Shown: in pieces, positions 9,253 to 17,688 of the stretch
Layout of the letters: every line of letters starts with the position of its first letter
Position numbering within the stretch: position 1 is the stretch's first letter
Assembly: GCA_947331495.1 (NCBI GenBank)
Contig: CAMZOI010000001.1
Coordinates: 496,001-560,000, forward strand
Reading direction: 5' to 3'
DNA length: 64,000 nt
Source of the DNA: Erythrobacteraceae bacterium Alg239-R51
Lineage (GTDB): Bacteria > Pseudomonadota > Alphaproteobacteria > Sphingomonadales > Sphingomonadaceae
Notes under the pieces: model-generated
The model's database searches: none
What the model saw: only the letters and a program-made list of their open reading frames with translations
What the model was told of the DNA's origin: nothing
Made by a program: the position numbers and the translations under genes

Positions 9253-10016
9253 GCGAAGAGAATGACCAGATTATCAGTGTCCAGGGTCTGACCACCCGCT
9301 TTGGCGACCATGTCGTTCACGAAGATCTGGACCTGGAGGTGCGCCGGGGAGAGATTCTTGCAATCATTGGCGGATCGGGAAGCGGAAAGTCGGTTTTGGT
9401 GAATGCCATCCTCGGCCTTTTTGAACCGCATAGCGGAACTATCGAAATTTTTGGCAAGGAAATGTCGAATGCCTCTGATCGCCTTGCCGTCGATCGCCGC
9501 ATTGGCGTGATGTTCCAGCATGGTGCGCTATTTTCATCGCTGACCGTTCGGCAGAATGTCGAAGCGCCTTTGATCGAGCATGCCGAATTGCGCGGCGAAT
9601 GGCTAAAGCGTGTCGCCTTGATGAAGATTGGTCTGGTGGGCCTCGAAGCGGAAGTCGCGCGTCAACAGCCGACCGAACTTTCAGGGGGCATGAGCAAGCG
9701 CGTCAGTGTTGCCAGGGCCTTGGCCCTCGACCCTGAATTACTCTTTCTGGACGAGCCTACTTCAGGGCTTGATCCCATCGGTGCGGCAGAATTCGACCAA
9801 CTTATCCGCACCTTGACCGACACGCTGGGCCTCACCGTAGTCATGATAACTCACGATCTCGACAGTCTCTACTCCATTTGCGACCGCGCCGCTGTGGTTG
9901 CTGACCGTAAAATTGTGGAAATTGCTTCAATTCCCGAGTTGGAACAGTCCGATCATCCATGGATCAAGGATTTCTTCGCGGGCCGGGCGAAACGCGCCAA
10001 GGAGAGGAATTGCTAA
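9249..10016 (+). CDS. mlaF: MlaF-type ABC transporter ATPase
   Basis: 255 residues starting at MSEENDQIIS, overlapping the permease stop; an in-frame upstream extension lies inside the permease gene and is rejected. Walker A GGSGSGKS at 41-48, signature LSGGMSKRVSVARAL, Walker B LLFLDEPTSGLDP and the H-loop His in MITHDLDS are all intact. Powers lipid movement by the MlaE/MlaD complex. The stop overlaps the mlaD ATG as TAATG (10014-10018). Confidence 0.93.
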   Translation: MSEENDQIISVQGLTTRFGDHVVHEDLDLEVRRGEILAIIGGSGSGKSVLVNAILGLFEPHSGTIEIFGKEMSNASDRLAVDRRIGVMFQHGALFSSLTVRQNVEAPLIEHAELRGEWLKRVALMKIGLVGLEAEVARQQPTELSGGMSKRVSVARALALDPELLFLDEPTSGLDPIGAAEFDQLIRTLTDTLGLTVVMITHDLDSLYSICDRAAVVADRKIVEIASIPELEQSDHPWIKDFFAGRAKRAKERNC

Positions 10017-10924
10017 TGGAGCGAGAAGCGAATTACGGTCTTATCGGCGGGTTGACGCTTGTCCTGCTGGGCGCGGCCTTCGCGTTCGTGCTGTGGTTGG
10101 GGCAATCGCAGTTCACCAGTGATTTCGACGAATACCGTGTCGTTTTCGACGGTCCTGTTCGCGGCTTGAACCAGGGTAGCGAAGTTCAATTCAACGGGAT
10201 TCCCGTCGGGGAGGTCACGTCAATCCAACTCGATCCGGACAACCCGAATCTGGTTGTGACCGAAATCCGTGTTCGAGAGGATACGCCGGTACGATCAGAT
10301 TCAACGGCAACGACCGAGTCCGAGGGAATTACCGGTGGCAAGCATATTCAGATCGGCGCCGGAACGCCAACAAAGCCTTTCCTAATGGAGAGCTCGAGCG
10401 ATAAGCGACCGACCATCCAGGCGGAAGAAAGCTCGATGGAATCGCTGATGGATGGCGGCGGAGAGGTGCTTGCCGATGCTTCGGAGGTCCTGAGCCGCGT
10501 TAATCGGGCTCTATCCGATGAAAACATCGAGAACATTTCTTCCGCGATTGCCGATGTCAAGACAACCACCGAGCAACTGCGCGCCAGTCGTGGTATGTTT
10601 GAAACAGCGGAACAGACATTGGTCCGGCTGGACCGCGCTGCTGCAGATGTCGAAGGTGCTGCGCAATCCGCACGGACGGCGATTGAAGGCGATGGCAGGG
10701 AGGCCTTCGCGGACGTGTCGGCAGCCGCAAGAGATTTGAAGGCCGGGATCGCCGAGGCGCGCACCGTCATCCAGCAACTCGATACAGCCACAAGCGGATT
10801 GGCCGGGCCGGACGGATCAGGGATCGCCCAGACACTGGAATCGCTCGATAAAGCCGCGACTGAAGTAGAGCAGCTTTCTCGTCAACTGCGCCGTAATCCC
10901 CGTGAAAGGAAACTGTCAGAATGA
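10016..10924 (+). CDS. mlaD: MlaD-family MCE substrate-binding protein
   Basis: 302 residues from MEREANYGLI. One N-terminal membrane helix (about 10-28) is followed by an MCE domain (YRVVFDGPVRGLNQGSEVQF; GIPVGEVTSIQLD). A long helical C-terminal region (about 150-300) has coiled-coil-like spacing and many Ala/Glu/Asp. It should sit anchored in the inner membrane as a hexameric lipid-binding ring in the periplasm. Coupled to both neighbours by overlapping codons, so stoichiometric expression with mlaE and mlaF is likely. Confidence 0.92.
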   Translation: MEREANYGLIGGLTLVLLGAAFAFVLWLGQSQFTSDFDEYRVVFDGPVRGLNQGSEVQFNGIPVGEVTSIQLDPDNPNLVVTEIRVREDTPVRSDSTATTESEGITGGKHIQIGAGTPTKPFLMESSSDKRPTIQAEESSMESLMDGGGEVLADASEVLSRVNRALSDENIENISSAIADVKTTTEQLRASRGMFETAEQTLVRLDRAAADVEGAAQSARTAIEGDGREAFADVSAAARDLKAGIAEARTVIQQLDTATSGLAGPDGSGIAQTLESLDKAATEVEQLSRQLRRNPRERKLSE

Positions 10925-11538
10925 TCAGATTGCTATCGAAGAACCTTCCGATCATCGTGGTGCTGGTGGGTCTGACAGGGTGCGGCGGCGGTGTTTTGGG
11001 AATTGGCGACGAGACGTCCCTGTACCGGGTGGGCAACAATGCAGACACGGCACCGGCTGTCGCGCAAGGCCGTATACCTCTTTATATCGCTCGACCCCAG
11101 ATGCCTTCAGGTGCTGATGCAGACCGGATCCCCACTGTCGAAATGCAGGAGATCACATATTTGGCCGAGGCCCGGTGGGCCAGCCCTGCCCCTGAGATGA
11201 TAAGCGATCTGCTCAAGGAGAGCATAGAGCGCAACGTAAATCAGGCCTATGTGCCGATCCAGTCGGGATTACCCGATCATCATTTGCTCTCTACGAGATT
11301 CACCTCTTACGCGGCCTATTACGAAAATGGGTCCGAAAAGCCGCCGGTTATCCGTGTGGTCGCTCAAGCCGAACTCGCTCGCGCTGCGAACTCTGGCCCC
11401 CTGGCAGTTGGGAAATTTTCCCGACAAGTGCCGGCAGTAGAGAACACGGTTTCGTCAGTCATCGACGCTTTCAACACTGCAAGTGTGCAAATTGCTGACG
11501 AGATGGCTGTCTGGGTCGGAGAAAATATGGGCGAATAA
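10921..11538 (+). CDS. ABC transport auxiliary lipoprotein (PqiC/YmbA-like)
   Basis: 205 residues with lipobox LTGC (Cys21). The body resembles the ABC-type transport auxiliary component family that accompanies MCE systems: a short IPLYIARPQMPSG strand segment, MQEITYLAEARWASPAPEMI, and a C-terminal helix around VIDAFNTASVQIADEMAVWV. It is probably an outer-membrane-anchored partner of MlaD. ATGA overlap with mlaD. Last gene of the operon; no MlaA or MlaC homologue is adjacent. Confidence 0.82.
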   Translation: MIRLLSKNLPIIVVLVGLTGCGGGVLGIGDETSLYRVGNNADTAPAVAQGRIPLYIARPQMPSGADADRIPTVEMQEITYLAEARWASPAPEMISDLLKESIERNVNQAYVPIQSGLPDHHLLSTRFTSYAAYYENGSEKPPVIRVVAQAELARAANSGPLAVGKFSRQVPAVENTVSSVIDAFNTASVQIADEMAVWVGENMGE

Positions 11539-11579
11539 CTAGTCGTGCAGTTTGGATAACGGGTTCCACATACCCCCGC

Positions 11580-12218
11580 TTATCGTGAGGGACTATCGGC
11601 AACGGACGGTCGACAACCGTAAACGAAGAGGTTTACCGATCGATCCATTCGTTCGGCAATTTCAGGGGTGTAGCCAGCTTCAGTTATGCCCAGCGCCGCA
11701 CGACGAAACGGTGAAAGGATCACCGCCGAAACGAATTGCTCAGCGGCAAAATCGGGATCTGACACGGCAATCTCGCCTTTTTCGTTCGCTCTCTGCAACA
11801 CTCTGACCACCAGTTTTGTGGTGCGGATGAACCCGAACTCATAGACTTTATTTGCAAGTGCGGGGAACCGCGTGGCCTCCCCCAGCACGACGCGCTCCAT
11901 AGCGACATGCACATCGGAAAGCATCCACGAAAGTAGCTTTTCGGCTAAGACCACAAGATCGAGAGTGATATTGCCAAGGTCCGGTATGTCCTGTTCGAGA
12001 GCGTTCAACCGATCGTGGATTTCCGTCAAGATCACAGTCTCGAACAGTGCCGATTTGCCCGTGTACCGAGAATACAGGGTTCGTTTTGATATCGCCGCTT
12101 TCTCGGCAATGTGATCGGTTGTTGTTCTGACGAATCCTTCATCCAGGAAGGCTTGACGAGCGGTCCGAAGTATCTTTCTCGACAGAACCCTCGAAGCTTG
12201 GCGGGTAGGCCTACCCAT
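11580..12218 (-). CDS. TetR/AcrR-family transcriptional regulator
   Basis: 212 residues. The N-terminal HTH is clear (RTTTDHIAEKAAISKRTLYS, residues about 30-50), and the C-terminal domain resembles the AefR-like TetR class (FPALANKVYEFGFIRTTKLV). It lies convergent to the Mla-like operon with a 41 bp gap, so it is not placed as a simple divergent repressor of that operon. Its target is unknown. Upstream (12219-12335) there is no other gene before IS-related DNA begins, so its promoter lies just beside an insertion site. Confidence 0.85.
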   Translation of the reverse strand: MGRPTRQASRVLSRKILRTARQAFLDEGFVRTTTDHIAEKAAISKRTLYSRYTGKSALFETVILTEIHDRLNALEQDIPDLGNITLDLVVLAEKLLSWMLSDVHVAMERVVLGEATRFPALANKVYEFGFIRTTKLVVRVLQRANEKGEIAVSDPDFAAEQFVSAVILSPFRRAALGITEAGYTPEIAERMDRSVNLFVYGCRPSVADSPSR

Positions 12219-12335
12219 TCAACTTGATTCCATCACCTGGCACGCACTTCTCTCCGCCAACATGTTTCGCCCGTCTCGCCATTGCCGCCATCTTAAAGAA
12301 GACAGAGGCGTTAGCCAACAGTTTCGCAAGTGGTC

Positions 12336-12393
12336 TGAGCCCCTAAATTTCCTCCAATGATAGGTAGAGTCCGGCCCTGACAAGGAGACGGAC
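12336..12393. repeat. Probable left-end remnant of a second IS3-family element
   Basis: This 58 bp run, beginning TGAGCCCCTAAATTTCC, contains GGTAGAGTCCG followed by a GGAGACGGAC segment. The intact IS3 element next to it has the same layout just before its first gene (GGTAGAGTCCG, then GGAGTCGGAC). It therefore looks like the terminal piece of a related element, cut off exactly where the intact copy begins. No matching right end was found beyond 13634. Confidence 0.5.
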
Positions 12394-12409
12394 TGACGTG
12401 CTCCCCTGA
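12394..12409 (+). repeat. IS3 element left terminal inverted repeat
   Basis: TGACGTGCTCCCCTGA; exact reverse complement of 13619-13634. Confidence 0.93.
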
Positions 12410-12457
12410 AATGTGACCGGCTTTTGGTAGAGTCCGACGCGAAGGAGTCGGACGAAA

Positions 12458-12724
12458 ATGAAACGAAGCAGGTTCAGCGAAGAGCAGATCATCGCGGTAT
12501 TGAAGGAGCAGGAGGCTGGGATGCCGACGGCGGAGGTGTGCCGCCGCCACGGGATCAGTTCAGCCACGTTCTACAAGTGGAAGTCGAAGTTCGGCGGGCT
12601 GGAGGTCTCCGATGCCCGGCGGCTGCGGACGCTCGAGCAGGAGAACAGCCGGCTGAAGAAGCTGCTGACCGAGGCGATGCTCGACAACGTGGTGCTGAAG
12701 GATCTGGCATCAAAAAAATGGTAA
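12458..12724 (+). CDS. IS3-family OrfA (transposase HTH and leucine-zipper subunit)
   Basis: 88 residues. The N-terminal HTH_Tnp_1 domain ([19 protein letters not shown], then [20 protein letters not shown]) binds the element ends. The C-terminal heptad pattern ([20 protein letters not shown]) is the usual leucine zipper for multimerisation. It ends with TAA at 12722-12724 just after an A7 run, where ribosomes may slip by -1 into orfB. Confidence 0.93.
   Translation: MKRSRFSEEQIIAVLKEQEAGMPTAEVCRRHGISSATFYKWKSKFGGLEVSDARRLRTLEQENSRLKKLLTEAMLDNVVLKDLASKKW
12712..12718 (+). promoter_or_regulatory. A7 slippery site for -1 frameshifting between orfA and orfB
   Basis: A-AAA-AAA read in the orfA frame as (tc)A AAA AAA TGG TAA. 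A -1 slip places the next codon at 12718-12720 in the orfB frame, which would yield the OrfAB fusion transposase known for IS3 elements. The site lies 3 bp before the orfA stop codon. Confidence 0.65.
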
Positions 12725-13608
12725 CGCCCGGCGCGAAGCGGGAAGCCGTCGCCCATGCCCGTGAGCAGCACGGGCTGAGCGAGCGTCGGGCGTGCAGTCT
12801 GGTTGGTGTGAGCCGCAGGGTGATCCGTTACGAGCCGACAAGGCCGGATGACGGAGCACTGCGGCAACGGTTGCGCGAGCTGGCAGCGGAGCGTCGCCGG
12901 TTCGGCTACCGCCGTCTGGGCTACCTGCTGGCGCGGGAAGGCATGAGGCCCAACCACAAGAAGTTGCTGCGCATCTACCGCGAGGAAGGGCTACGGGTGC
13001 GCCGCCGTGGCGGCCGGAAACGGGCACTGGGCACGCGCAGGCCAATGGTGTTGCCAGATGGTCCGAACCAGCGGTGGTCGCTCGACTTTGTATCCGACAG
13101 CCTGATCTGTGGTCGCCGCTTCCGCATCCTGTGCGTGGTCGATGACTTCTCGCGAGAATGCCTGGCGCTGGTGGCCGACACGTCGCTGTCAGGCGCGCGG
13201 GTCGCCCGGGAACTGACCAGCCTGATCGGGATGCGCGGCAAGCCACACACGGTGGTCAGCGACAATGGCACCGAACTGACCTCATCGGCCATCCTGCGCT
13301 GGTCACAGGAGCGGCGGGTCGAGTGGCACTACATCGCGCCGGGCAAGCCGATGCAGAACGGCTTCGTGGAAAGCTTCAATGGCCGTCTGCGCGACGAATG
13401 CCTCAACGAGACGCTGTTCACCTCGCTGGCGCACGCCCGGTTCGTGCTCGCTGCATGGCGGCACGACTACAACACGGTCAGGCCACACTCGAAACTGGGC
13501 GGGAAGACCCCCGCCGAGATCGCCGGCGAACGTGTCTGGGGGCATGCCACCAGACACGTTGCCATCCCATCAAACATCAATCATGAAGGCGCGAGACTCT
13601 ACCTCTGA
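12718..13608 (+). CDS. IS3-family OrfB (DDE transposase catalytic subunit)
   Basis: 296 residues if begun at the ATG overlapping the A7 run; in the fusion product it is read through from orfA. Contains the HTH_21 segment ([18 protein letters not shown]) and an rve integrase core. Catalytic triad: Asp123 (RWSLDFVSD), Asp182 (VVSDNGTEL), Glu218 ([16 protein letters not shown]), with 35 residues between the last two as in all IS3 enzymes. The reading frame is open well upstream of 12718, but that upstream translation is the shadow of orfA and is not claimed. Confidence 0.93.
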   Translation: MVTPGAKREAVAHAREQHGLSERRACSLVGVSRRVIRYEPTRPDDGALRQRLRELAAERRRFGYRRLGYLLAREGMRPNHKKLLRIYREEGLRVRRRGGRKRALGTRRPMVLPDGPNQRWSLDFVSDSLICGRRFRILCVVDDFSRECLALVADTSLSGARVARELTSLIGMRGKPHTVVSDNGTELTSSAILRWSQERRVEWHYIAPGKPMQNGFVESFNGRLRDECLNETLFTSLAHARFVLAAWRHDYNTVRPHSKLGGKTPAEIAGERVWGHATRHVAIPSNINHEGARLYL

Positions 13609-13618
13609 ATGGTAACAA

Positions 13619-13634
13619 TCAGGGGAGCACGTCA
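13619..13634 (+). repeat. IS3 element right terminal inverted repeat
   Basis: TCAGGGGAGCACGTCA; exact reverse complement of 12394-12409. Confidence 0.93.
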
Positions 13635-13726
13635 CTCAGACCAGTTACATTGGCTGAGAAGAGAGGGTCAAAAAAGAGGGTCCGACACAACGAAGCGCCG
13701 AACCCTCTTGCAATTAGCGAGTAAGT

Positions 13727-16459
13727 TTAAAACTTGCCGCGCACGGTGATGCCGTAAGTCCGCGGTTCCGCAAGAAAAGCGGAGAACGTTTGTTGCGGAG
13801 CCACGAAAGGCGTGTTGAAGGCCACCTGCGTATATCCAACGTCAAACAAGTTATTGACCCAGCCCTCGATCGCGAAGCGATCCGCAATATTGGTCAGACC
13901 CACACGCCCGTTCACTACGACGAAGCTGTCCTGTTCCTTGCCGAAGAGCAGGTCGGAGCCGGTGTTGTAATCACCAGCCATACGAGCGTTCACGAAGACC
14001 AGGCCTTCGAGCCCACTGTCGCCGATTGGCGGCGTCCACGTAAGCGACGATGTTGCCACGATCTCTGGTGCATTCGACAGGTTGTCGCCTGGCAGCAAGC
14101 GTAGTGCGGGGTCGAGCGGTGCCCCGGTATCGTCCCCGATAAGATTGTCTTCAAAGCTCGCATCAGAATAGGTGACGCCAAGGGTAATATCCAAATCACG
14201 AGCGGGCCGTAGATAGGTTTCGATCTCGACCCCTTGAGCGATCACACCTGGTGCAACTTCATCGGAAGAGCATGCACCGGTTGTCGCGCTTGCGTCTCTG
14301 TCGGCCCCGCCGAGATCGCTATCGCAACTATTGACCGTCTGTACGATGTAGAACGCCCCATTGAACGTGTTCAACTGGAAGTTACTGAACTCTTGCCGGA
14401 AGCCTGCAATGCTAACCCCGAACTCGCGTGTCGAGTATTTGAGGCCGATCTCATATGCATCGACTGTTTCTTCATCGAACTGCAGCGCGGCTGCCGAGAT
14501 ATTGGCCGGATCGAACGCAAGCGGATTTGACAGTGCAGACCTGTCGAGGTTGAAACCGCCCGCCTTGTAGCCGCGTGAATACGAACCGTAGACTAGCAGA
14601 TCGGGAGTTGGCTTCCAGCTCAGGATAGCCGTGCCGGTAAACTCCTCTTCTTCGCGCGAGTCTTCGAGAGAAACTCCATCGAGCTCCGATGTCGAATTGC
14701 CTTGGCAGGAAAGGCTGATGATACCACCGGCCAGAGGTGCCAAAGTCGGAACACCCAGAAAGCCTCCGAGCAGATTGCGGTTTGTCGGACAAACCGTGTT
14801 GTCGTTGCGGAAAGTTGCGTCGAAGTCCTTGGTTTCGTTTGTATAACGAAGCCCCAGCGTCAAATCGAGCGTATCCGTGATCGCAAAGATATTATGCGTG
14901 AAGAACGCGAAGTTCTCACTCGTCTGATTGTAGACCTCGCTGACCGTTCCCAAATCGCTGATGCTTGCAAGGTTGTTGATACCTGCGAGGATCGCCGGGG
15001 TTGCAGCGCCGAATGCCGGGCTTCCGGTCAGCGTACCGTCCAATGCCGCCACGTTGGCACCCAGGCAATTGGAAGCCCCCGGATTGACCAAAGCCGGATT
15101 GATCGCGATCGCAATGCGGCACGCTACGAAATTGCCGTACTGGGTGCCGAACCGCAGATTATCACGCACCTGCAGTTCTTCATTGGCGTAATACGCGCCG
15201 ATCAACCAATCCAGTTTGCCATCGAAGGCCTCACCGGTAAGGCGCAGTTCCTGAGTGAATGTTTCAAAGTCTCGAGCAAGAGCATTCTCGGTCGGAGCGC
15301 GGTAGAGAATATCGACAGTAGTGTAATCGGTGTCAGATCCCTGACTGTTGGCATATTCACGGTAGCCCGTGATAGACGTCAACGTGACGTTCCCGAAATC
15401 CCAATTGATCTCAGCCGAAATACCGTAGTCTTCGGTTTCGCCTTCATAGCTTCTGCCTGGCGTAGGGTACAGGTCGCGGTTGAATGTGTCTTGGGTGAGG
15501 GCACGCGGATCCTGCCCAAGCGCAAGCAAGACGGGAACGATCGGATTTGCGGTACTCGTCAGGGCGGCCCCATCCGATGGCCTCGTAAAGAGATCAAATC
15601 CAGCGCTGATCCGTGCAAGCGGAGCAAACTCGGGCTGGACGAACGTCGCGGCACAGCACGCTTCGTCCTTTTTGGAATAATCCCCGACAAGGCGAATGGA
15701 CAGGTCGTCGTTAGGTTCGAACAGGAGCTGACCGCGGACCAGATAACGATCGCGATTGTTGATCGTCCTACCATTGGTAATATCGTTGTAGAAGCCGTCG
15801 CGCTCAAAATACACGCCGTCAACGCGCGCAGCTACTCTGTCGCCAAGCGGAGCGTTTATGCCGCCTTCGACGCGGATCGCATCATAGTTGCCATAAGTGA
15901 AGGCCCCGTATGCGCTGAAATCGAACTCGGGCGGTGCGGTATAGATATTGATCAGGCCTGCCGACGAGTTCCGCCCGCCCAAAGTACCTTGGGGACCGCG
16001 AAGTATCTCGACCCTGTCGATAGGGCCGAGCTCACTCAGGGCGCTTCCCGAACGAGAGCGATAGACTCCATCGACGAAAACCGCGACCGAACTTTCCAGG
16101 CCAGGGTTGTCGCCGACCGTGCCGATACCGCGAATACGCGCGGAACCGTTAGCTTCGTTGCCGGTGGAAGACACCAGCAGGGACGGTGCAACCTGGTTCA
16201 GCTCACGTATGTCGCTGGCGCCCGAATTCTGGAGGGTTTCTCCGGAAACAGCTGACACGGCGACTGGAACATCCGCCAAGACCTGTGATCGCCCTTGCGC
16301 GGTAACAATGATTACGTTTTGGTCTTCGACATCGGCCCCTTCAACCAGATCCGCATCGGGTTCGCCAACATCCTGGGCGAAGGCGGCTGTCGGTGTGAAG
16401 GCAAGTGCCGCTGCCAATGCACCAAGGGCGCAATGGTGGCGTGATGGAAATCTTTTCAT
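13727..16459 (-). CDS. TonB-dependent outer-membrane receptor
   Basis: 910 residues with a Sec signal (ALAAALAFTPTAAFAQ), a TonB-box-like stretch (NVIIVTAQGRSQ), a plug domain (DRVEILRGPQGTLGGRNSSA) and a 22-strand-type barrel ending in the aromatic C-terminal signal YGITVRGKF. It lacks an N-terminal STN signalling domain. Such receptors in sphingomonads import large or hydrophobic nutrients as well as siderophores. It is the last gene on the minus-strand side of the catabolic locus, behind two acyl-CoA dehydrogenases, so uptake of the locus substrate is a reasonable inference. A 140 bp gap with a hairpin at 16572-16593 separates it from the upstream gene. Confidence 0.93.
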   Translation of the reverse strand: MKRFPSRHHCALGALAAALAFTPTAAFAQDVGEPDADLVEGADVEDQNVIIVTAQGRSQVLADVPVAVSAVSGETLQNSGASDIRELNQVAPSLLVSSTGNEANGSARIRGIGTVGDNPGLESSVAVFVDGVYRSRSGSALSELGPIDRVEILRGPQGTLGGRNSSAGLINIYTAPPEFDFSAYGAFTYGNYDAIRVEGGINAPLGDRVAARVDGVYFERDGFYNDITNGRTINNRDRYLVRGQLLFEPNDDLSIRLVGDYSKKDEACCAATFVQPEFAPLARISAGFDLFTRPSDGAALTSTANPIVPVLLALGQDPRALTQDTFNRDLYPTPGRSYEGETEDYGISAEINWDFGNVTLTSITGYREYANSQGSDTDYTTVDILYRAPTENALARDFETFTQELRLTGEAFDGKLDWLIGAYYANEELQVRDNLRFGTQYGNFVACRIAIAINPALVNPGASNCLGANVAALDGTLTGSPAFGAATPAILAGINNLASISDLGTVSEVYNQTSENFAFFTHNIFAITDTLDLTLGLRYTNETKDFDATFRNDNTVCPTNRNLLGGFLGVPTLAPLAGGIISLSCQGNSTSELDGVSLEDSREEEEFTGTAILSWKPTPDLLVYGSYSRGYKAGGFNLDRSALSNPLAFDPANISAAALQFDEETVDAYEIGLKYSTREFGVSIAGFRQEFSNFQLNTFNGAFYIVQTVNSCDSDLGGADRDASATTGACSSDEVAPGVIAQGVEIETYLRPARDLDITLGVTYSDASFEDNLIGDDTGAPLDPALRLLPGDNLSNAPEIVATSSLTWTPPIGDSGLEGLVFVNARMAGDYNTGSDLLFGKEQDSFVVVNGRVGLTNIADRFAIEGWVNNLFDVGYTQVAFNTPFVAPQQTFSAFLAEPRTYGITVRGKF

Positions 16460-16571
16460 GTGCCTCTCCTCTAAGAATGTGCCCCATCCTAGGCACTAGT
16501 CGATGCCGATAAGCGCGTTTAATTTCAAGACTTGATAGATGAATTGACGGATTATTTCACATTGTCGACAA

Positions 16572-16593
16572 GCATGTGGCAAAAATGCCATGC
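16572..16593 (-). terminator. Hairpin after acyl-CoA dehydrogenase gene (possible attenuator)
   Basis: GCATGTGGCA-AAAA-TGCCATGC pairs with one bulged T and a four-base loop, a few bases downstream of the stop of the minus-strand gene ending at 16600. No strong T-run follows in the minus direction, so it may protect or attenuate the message rather than end it. Confidence 0.4.
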
Positions 16594-16599
16594 AGGTTT

Positions 16600-17670
16600 C
16601 TAGTAGCCAGAAAGCTTAGAAAAACGGTCCTTTAACCAGCTCGACGAACCGAAGCTCGCTTCGAGCACGCGGGCGCGCTTGAGGTAGAAGCCGACGTCGT
16701 ATTCGTCGGTCATGCCGATACCGCCGTGGAGCTGGATCCCCTCGTTCGCCATGGTGTGCATCACGCGGTTGGCCTCCGCCTTGGCAATGGTCGCCGCACG
16801 CGCGACGCCGAAGCCGCCGTCGACGGCCTGGAGGCCCGCCTCGACCGCCGAACGCATCTGCGCGAGGTCGGCAAAGAGGTCCGCCATGCGGTGCTGCAGC
16901 GCCTGGAAGCTCGCCAGCACCTGGTTGAACTGCACGCGCTGCTTCAGATAGGCGAGCGTATCGTCGAACACCTGCTGCGCCATGCCGAGCATCTCGGCTG
17001 CCGTCAGCACGCGCGCCCGGTCGAGCACATCGTCGAGCAGGCTGTCGCCGCCGCTGGCAAGCTTGTCCGCGGCCGCACCGTCGAAAGTGACATCGGCATG
17101 GCTGCGCTGGTCGGTCAGCTTGCGGGTGGTGAGCGCGACGCCGTCGCCTTTCTCGACCAGGTAAAGCCCGTCCTTGGCCGCAACGACGAACAGGTCCGCG
17201 CCATGCGCTTCATGGACGAAGGCCTTGGTGCCGCTCAGCTTGCCGTCGGACACGCTGGTCTCGATCTTCGCAGGATCGTGGCTCGGCCCCTCGTCGACGG
17301 CGAGGGTGGCGATGGCCTCGCCGCTCGCCAGCCTGGGCAGCCACTTGGCCTTCTGCTCGTCGCTGCCGCCCAGAACGATCGCCGAGGCGGCGACGGTGTT
17401 CATCACCAGCGGGCTGGCGGTGAGCGTCTGGCCGAGTTCCTCGACGACGAGGCCCGCGGACAGGAAGCCGAAGTCCGACCCGCCGTGTTCTTCGGGGATG
17501 ATGACCCCGGCCCAGCCCATCTGCGCCATCGTCGCATAGGCGTCGCGGTTGAAGGCTTCGGGCTCGCCGCTGGCGCGGACCTTGCGGAATTCGGTGACCG
17601 GGCTTTCGTTGACGGTCCATTCGCGCGCCATATCTCGCAGCATTTCCTGTTCTTCGTTGAGAACGGCCAT
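16600..17670 (-). CDS. Acyl-CoA dehydrogenase, short (beta-type) subunit
   Basis: 356 residues, shorter than the usual 380-400. The N-terminal helical domain (MLRDMAREWTVNESPV; GWAGVIIPEEHGGSDFGFLS) and the C-terminal bundle (LHGGIGMTDEYDVGFYLKRA) are recognisable, while the middle beta domain is poorly conserved. This pattern matches the small subunit of heteromeric acyl-CoA dehydrogenases such as the actinobacterial steroid FadE pairs, where a second, longer partner is encoded next door. That partner is the upstream gene, 18 bp away. Likely to oxidise an acyl-CoA at C2-C3 with FAD. Substrate unknown. Confidence 0.9.
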   Translation of the reverse strand: MAVLNEEQEMLRDMAREWTVNESPVTEFRKVRASGEPEAFNRDAYATMAQMGWAGVIIPEEHGGSDFGFLSAGLVVEELGQTLTASPLVMNTVAASAIVLGGSDEQKAKWLPRLASGEAIATLAVDEGPSHDPAKIETSVSDGKLSGTKAFVHEAHGADLFVVAAKDGLYLVEKGDGVALTTRKLTDQRSHADVTFDGAAADKLASGGDSLLDDVLDRARVLTAAEMLGMAQQVFDDTLAYLKQRVQFNQVLASFQALQHRMADLFADLAQMRSAVEAGLQAVDGGFGVARAATIAKAEANRVMHTMANEGIQLHGGIGMTDEYDVGFYLKRARVLEASFGSSSWLKDRFSKLSGY

Positions 17671-17688
17671 TGTCCTTGCTCCCCTCTC

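Larger units (their letters stand above)
12394..13634 (+). mobile_element. Complete IS3-family insertion sequence (IS407-like group), 1241 bp
   Basis: Bounded by perfect 16 bp terminal inverted repeats beginning 5'-TGACGTGCTCCCCTGA, with the TG...CA termini typical of IS3. It encodes orfA and orfB in overlapping frames with a run of seven A at the junction. The bases outside the ends (GGAC on the left, CTCA on the right) are not a direct repeat, so the target duplication has been lost or the copy arrived by recombination. All key transposase residues are present, so it may be active. Confidence 0.93.

Noticed and set aside
12424..12717. Upstream part of the long frame containing orfB
   Set aside because: Overlaps orfA in another frame and has no similarity to known proteins; orfB is taken from 12718 or via frameshift.
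13723..13735. AAGTTT-A-AAACTT palindrome at the TonB receptor stop codon
   Set aside because: Short, overlaps coding sequence, and too weak to support a regulatory or terminator call.
14702..16255. A 517-codon open frame on the plus strand
   Set aside because: Antisense to the TonB receptor, whose plug and C-terminal signal are unmistakable.
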